From positions 1 through 6,312 of the forward strand of contig JAMCWI010000047.1 in the NCBI GenBank assembly GCA_023481335.1: 6,312 nt of DNA, read 5' to 3'. Numbering within the stretch: position 1 is the first letter of the stretch; each line of letters opens with the position of its first letter. The translations under genes were made by a program, and so were the position numbers. This stretch comes from Bacillota bacterium (GTDB taxonomy: Bacteria; Bacillota; Desulfotomaculia; Desulfotomaculales; Desulfotomaculaceae). Below the pieces are notes generated by a model, which ran no database searches, was not told the origin of the DNA, and saw only the letters and a program-made list of their open reading frames with translations. Positions 4,172-6,312 of this stretch are shown here, in pieces.

Positions 4172-4200
4172 AGTATAACACAGGCAAAAGTTGTTGTCAA
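4172..4200 (-). promoter_or_regulatory. Strong promoter of the tRNA-Ser pair
   Basis: On the minus strand a perfect TTGACA (4200-4195) and TATACT (4177-4172) lie 17 bp apart. The start near 4165 is about 40 nt before tRNA-Ser(UGA). It lies just after the serS stop, so the tRNAs are transcribed at their own rate; I see no terminator between serS and this promoter, so read-through from serS can add to it. Confidence 0.85.
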
Positions 4201-4227
4201 TTTGATTGTTAAGAGTTATTAATGGTT

Positions 4228-5502
4228 TTACAGGGTAATCCTTTCCATGCCGCCCATGTAGGGTACAAGCACCGGCGGGATGGTGATGCTGCCGTCCGCC
4301 TCCTGATAGTTTTCCAGAATGGCCGACAGGGCCCGACCAATGGCCACACCGGAGCCATTTAAGGTATGCACAAATTCCGGTTTGGCTTTTGGCGTCGGTC
4401 GGTATTTTATATTCGCACGCCTGGCCTGAAAGTCAAGGAAATTGGAACAGGAGGATATTTCTTTATAGGCATTGTAGCTGGGCAGCCATACTTCAATATC
4501 GTAAGTTTTGGCCGAAGAAAAGCCCATATCGCCGCTGCAGAGCAAAATCACCCGGTAGGGCAGACCCAGTGCCTGCAATACTTTTTCGGCGTTTTCCGTT
4601 AAACGTTCCAGTTCATCAAAGGATTCTTCGGGTTTGCTGAATTTAACCAATTCCACTTTGTTAAACTGGTGCTGCCGGATTAAGCCGCGGGTGTCCCGGC
4701 CCGCTGCGCCGGCTTCGGCCCGGAAGCAGGCACTGTAGGCGCAGTGATAAACGGGAAGCTGCTCGCCGGGCAGAATTTCTTCCCGGTAGAGGTTGGTCAC
4801 CGGTACTTCGGCGGTGGGGATGAGGTAATAGTTCAACCCTTCTAATTTAAACATATCCTCGGCGAATTTAGGCAGTTGGCCGGTGCCCACCATGCTGTCG
4901 GCATTGACGATAAAGGGCGGGAAAACCTCGGTATAGCCATGTTCCCGGGTGTGTAAATCCAGCATAAAGCTGATCAAGGCACGCTCCAGGCGGGCCCCCG
5001 TCCCTTTTAAAAAGGAGAATCTGGTGCCGGTTACCTTGCCGCCCCGTTCAAAATCCAATATATTCAGGGCTTCCCCCAGATCCCAGTGGGGTTTGGGGGT
5101 AAAATCGAACTGACGGGGTTTACCCCAGCGGCGAACTTCCCGGTTGTCCTGTTCGTCCTTGCCCTCCGGCACGGATTCGTGGGGGATATTCGGAATGGAA
5201 AGCAGAATTTCTTGCAGTCTTTCCTCGATGGTTCTTATTTCATCATCGATGTCCTTAATTTGCTGGGACACCATGCGCATTTCTTGTTGTTTATCCTCGG
5301 CATCCTGGCCCGCTTTTTTCAGCTTGCCGATGTCCTGGGAAACCACATTGCGGGTGTTTTTTAGTTGTTCTACAACCACCAGTTTTTCGCGGCGGGCGGC
5401 ATCCAGTTTTAAAAACTCTGCCAGGGAGATGTCAGAGCCGCGTTTAGCCAGCCCTTCTAATACCAGTTCCGGATTGCTGCGTACAAATTTAATATCTAAC
5501 AT
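4228..5502 (-). CDS. serS: Seryl-tRNA synthetase
   Basis: SerRS is a cytoplasmic class II synthetase that activates serine with ATP and loads it onto tRNA-Ser. The 424-residue length is normal for bacteria. Residues about 1-105 form the N-terminal long coiled-coil arm that grips the tRNA-Ser variable arm; it opens with the typical MLDIKFVRSNPE. The catalytic domain shows the serine-site TAE (230-232), motif 2 around FRAEAG (260-265) and motif 3 NGSGVAIGRALSAILENYQ (382-400) with its invariant Arg (R390). ATG at 5502 is chosen over the upstream in-frame TTG at 5517, because the GGGGG ribosome site (5515-5511) lies between them at the right distance from the ATG. It has its own promoter at 5580-5608 and is followed by two tRNA-Ser genes that encode its substrates. 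The about 70-nt leader is too short for a T-box. Confidence 0.98.
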   Translation of the reverse strand: MLDIKFVRSNPELVLEGLAKRGSDISLAEFLKLDAARREKLVVVEQLKNTRNVVSQDIGKLKKAGQDAEDKQQEMRMVSQQIKDIDDEIRTIEERLQEILLSIPNIPHESVPEGKDEQDNREVRRWGKPRQFDFTPKPHWDLGEALNILDFERGGKVTGTRFSFLKGTGARLERALISFMLDLHTREHGYTEVFPPFIVNADSMVGTGQLPKFAEDMFKLEGLNYYLIPTAEVPVTNLYREEILPGEQLPVYHCAYSACFRAEAGAAGRDTRGLIRQHQFNKVELVKFSKPEESFDELERLTENAEKVLQALGLPYRVILLCSGDMGFSSAKTYDIEVWLPSYNAYKEISSCSNFLDFQARRANIKYRPTPKAKPEFVHTLNGSGVAIGRALSAILENYQEADGSITIPPVLVPYMGGMERITL

Positions 5503-5579
5503 CAATACGACCCCCAAATGTGGTAGGAATTAGCCTAGTGGTAACATTGTTAAATTTTTCTGCAAAATTTTCCTTATGT

Positions 5580-5608
5580 ATTATACTACAACCCCACCTC
5601 TTTGTAAA
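5580..5608 (-). promoter_or_regulatory. Promoter of serS
   Basis: On the minus strand TTTACA (5608-5603) and a perfect TATAAT (5585-5580) are 17 bp apart. The start near 5573 gives a leader of about 70 nt. That leader contains only a weak A/T hairpin (AAATTTT/AAAATTT, 5570-5552) before the ribosome site. Confidence 0.8.
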
Positions 5609-5630
5609 ACAACGGACTTAGGCAAAGCGT

Positions 5631-5687
5631 AAAATAAAACGGGAGAGGTTAGGGTAAGACACCGCTCTATCTCACCTCTAACCTCTC
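5631..5687 (-). terminator. Intrinsic terminator of serA
   Basis: Read on the minus strand, GAGAGGTTAG (5687-5678), a bulged A, then GGTGAGA pair with TCTTACC followed by CTAACCTCTC (5652-5643). This makes a 17-bp stem with one G-U pair and a 10-nt loop. CCG then TTTTATTTT (5639-5631) follow. It starts 18 nt past the serA stop and separates serA from the serS promoter. Confidence 0.8.
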
Positions 5688-5704
5688 ACATCTCACTTCT
5701 CAAA
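5670..5704. repeat. Degenerate heptad repeat (TCTCACN, five units)
   Basis: Five consecutive 7-bp units run TCTCACC, TCTAACC, TCTCACA, TCTCACT, TCTCAAA up to the serA stop codon. The first units also provide the left arm of the serA terminator. I see no coding role. Confidence 0.6.
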
Positions 5705-6312
5705 TCACAGGCTCACCATTTTTACTTCCAGCACACCGTCGATCTTGGCCAGCTCATCCAAGGCGCACTGGGGTACAACGTTATCCACCATCATCACCAT
5801 GATGGCTTTGCCGCCCAGTTCGATGCGTCCCACCTGCATGCCGCCGATGTTGATTTCCTTATCACCCACAATGGTGCCCACTTTGCCCACGATACCGGGT
5901 TTGTCGATATGGGGAGCCACCAGCATGTGCCCTGTGGTGGCAGCGTTGATGCGGAACCCGTCAATATTAACGATCCTTGGGTCATTGCCCTGGAACAGGG
6001 TGCCCGCCAGCAGTCTTCTGCCTTTGTCGGTATAAACATAAACGGTGATCAGGTTGTGGTAATCTTCGCCGTTTTCTTTGGTGGTTTGGACAACCGAGAT
6101 GCCCCGGTTGCGGGCCACCAGTGTGGCGTTCACAAAGTTTACCTTTTCCTGCAGAATGGGATCCAGCAGACCCTTCAGCAAGATGGTGGTGATGGGGTTT
6201 ACATCGTATTTAGCCAACTCACCGCTGTAGACAACCTCCACCTTTTCGATGCGTCCGTCCAGCATTTGGGCTTGGAAAGTACCCAGCTTTTCGGCCAGAT
6301 CCAGGAAGGGGC
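5705..6312 (-). CDS. serA: D-3-phosphoglycerate dehydrogenase, C-terminal part (5' end beyond right edge)
   Basis: SerA oxidises 3-phosphoglycerate with NAD, the first step of serine synthesis. About 201 C-terminal residues are visible; the frame stays open to position 6312, so the ATG at 6265 is internal. The catalytic and NAD-binding domains lie outside the window. The visible part matches the long form of about 525 residues: first the intervening regulatory domain (from EKLGTFQAQM through VEVVYSGELAKYDV and TLFQGNDPRIVNIDGFRINA), then a C-terminal ACT domain. The ACT domain shows MLVAPHIDKPGIVGKVGT, INIGGMQVGR and AIMVMMVDN, as in serine-inhibited dehydrogenases. Feedback control by serine is known for such enzymes, but not provable here. 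Downstream are its own terminator, then serS and two tRNA-Ser genes, so supply and use of serine are encoded side by side. Confidence 0.95.
   Translation of the reverse strand, partial: PFLDLAEKLGTFQAQMLDGRIEKVEVVYSGELAKYDVNPITTILLKGLLDPILQEKVNFVNATLVARNRGISVVQTTKENGEDYHNLITVYVYTDKGRRLLAGTLFQGNDPRIVNIDGFRINAATTGHMLVAPHIDKPGIVGKVGTIVGDKEINIGGMQVGRIELGGKAIMVMMVDNVVPQCALDELAKIDGVLEVKMVSL

Noticed and set aside
5144..5533. Long plus-strand frames inside serS (also 5086-5364 and 4366-4640)
   Set aside because: They are shadows of the serS coding sequence, biased in composition (for example Ser- and Cys-rich), with no ribosome site.
5503..5579. T-box or other riboswitch in the serS leader
   Set aside because: The leader from the predicted start is about 70 nt, with only a weak A/T hairpin and no terminator-antiterminator pair; a T-box needs far more.
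5670..5704. Heptad repeats as a CRISPR array
   Set aside because: The units are 7 bp and contiguous without spacers.

Overview
The window looks like a chromosomal piece of a spore-forming-clade Firmicute, most likely a Peptococcaceae/Desulfotomaculum-type organism. This rests on the gene content (serA, serS, tRNA-Ser/tRNA-Arg clusters, tadA), sigma-A-type promoters with 17-bp spacers, G-rich Shine-Dalgarno sequences and frequent TTG starts. The taxon is inferred from recalled gene order, not from a search.

Right part (about 2000-6312) is core translation and serine metabolism, almost all on the minus strand. In transcription order it holds the 3' end of serA (D-3-phosphoglycerate dehydrogenase) with a long intrinsic terminator, then serS (seryl-tRNA synthetase) with its own promoter. 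Next comes a strong promoter driving tRNA-Ser(UGA) and tRNA-Ser(GCU). A plus-strand gene for a two-helix membrane protein with a CBS-like C-terminus (3155-3895) intervenes; it and the tRNA-Ser pair converge on one bidirectional terminator. Further along the minus strand are two tRNA-Arg(ACG) copies, tRNA-Arg(CCU), tadA, and tRNA-Ser(CGA) only 5 nt after the tadA stop, closed by an intrinsic terminator at 1911-1951. The enzymes sit beside their substrates: SerA makes serine, SerRS loads it onto the encoded tRNA-Ser species, and TadA makes the wobble inosine of tRNA-Arg(ACG).

Left part (1-about 1900) is accessory. It contains the start of a Phd/YefM-type antitoxin gene (minus, running off the left edge) with an operator-like palindrome inside its promoter. 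It also has a decayed SEC-C zinc-motif remnant followed by a terminator hairpin, and an intact plus-strand AAA+ ATPase with a DUF4143-type C-terminus. After that come a terminator and a 26-codon ORF with a consensus ribosome site. The antitoxin, the gene remnant and the ATPase abutting a tRNA gene suggest a turnover site for horizontally acquired genes.

I see no CRISPR array, complete insertion sequence, rRNA or wholly new multi-gene system. The more interesting signals are at fine scale: a hairpin between tRNA genes that pairs fully only in the minus-strand RNA, a compensated base-pair change between duplicate tRNAs, heptad repeats that overlap a terminator stem, a shared terminator that contains a stop codon, and the SEC-C fossil.
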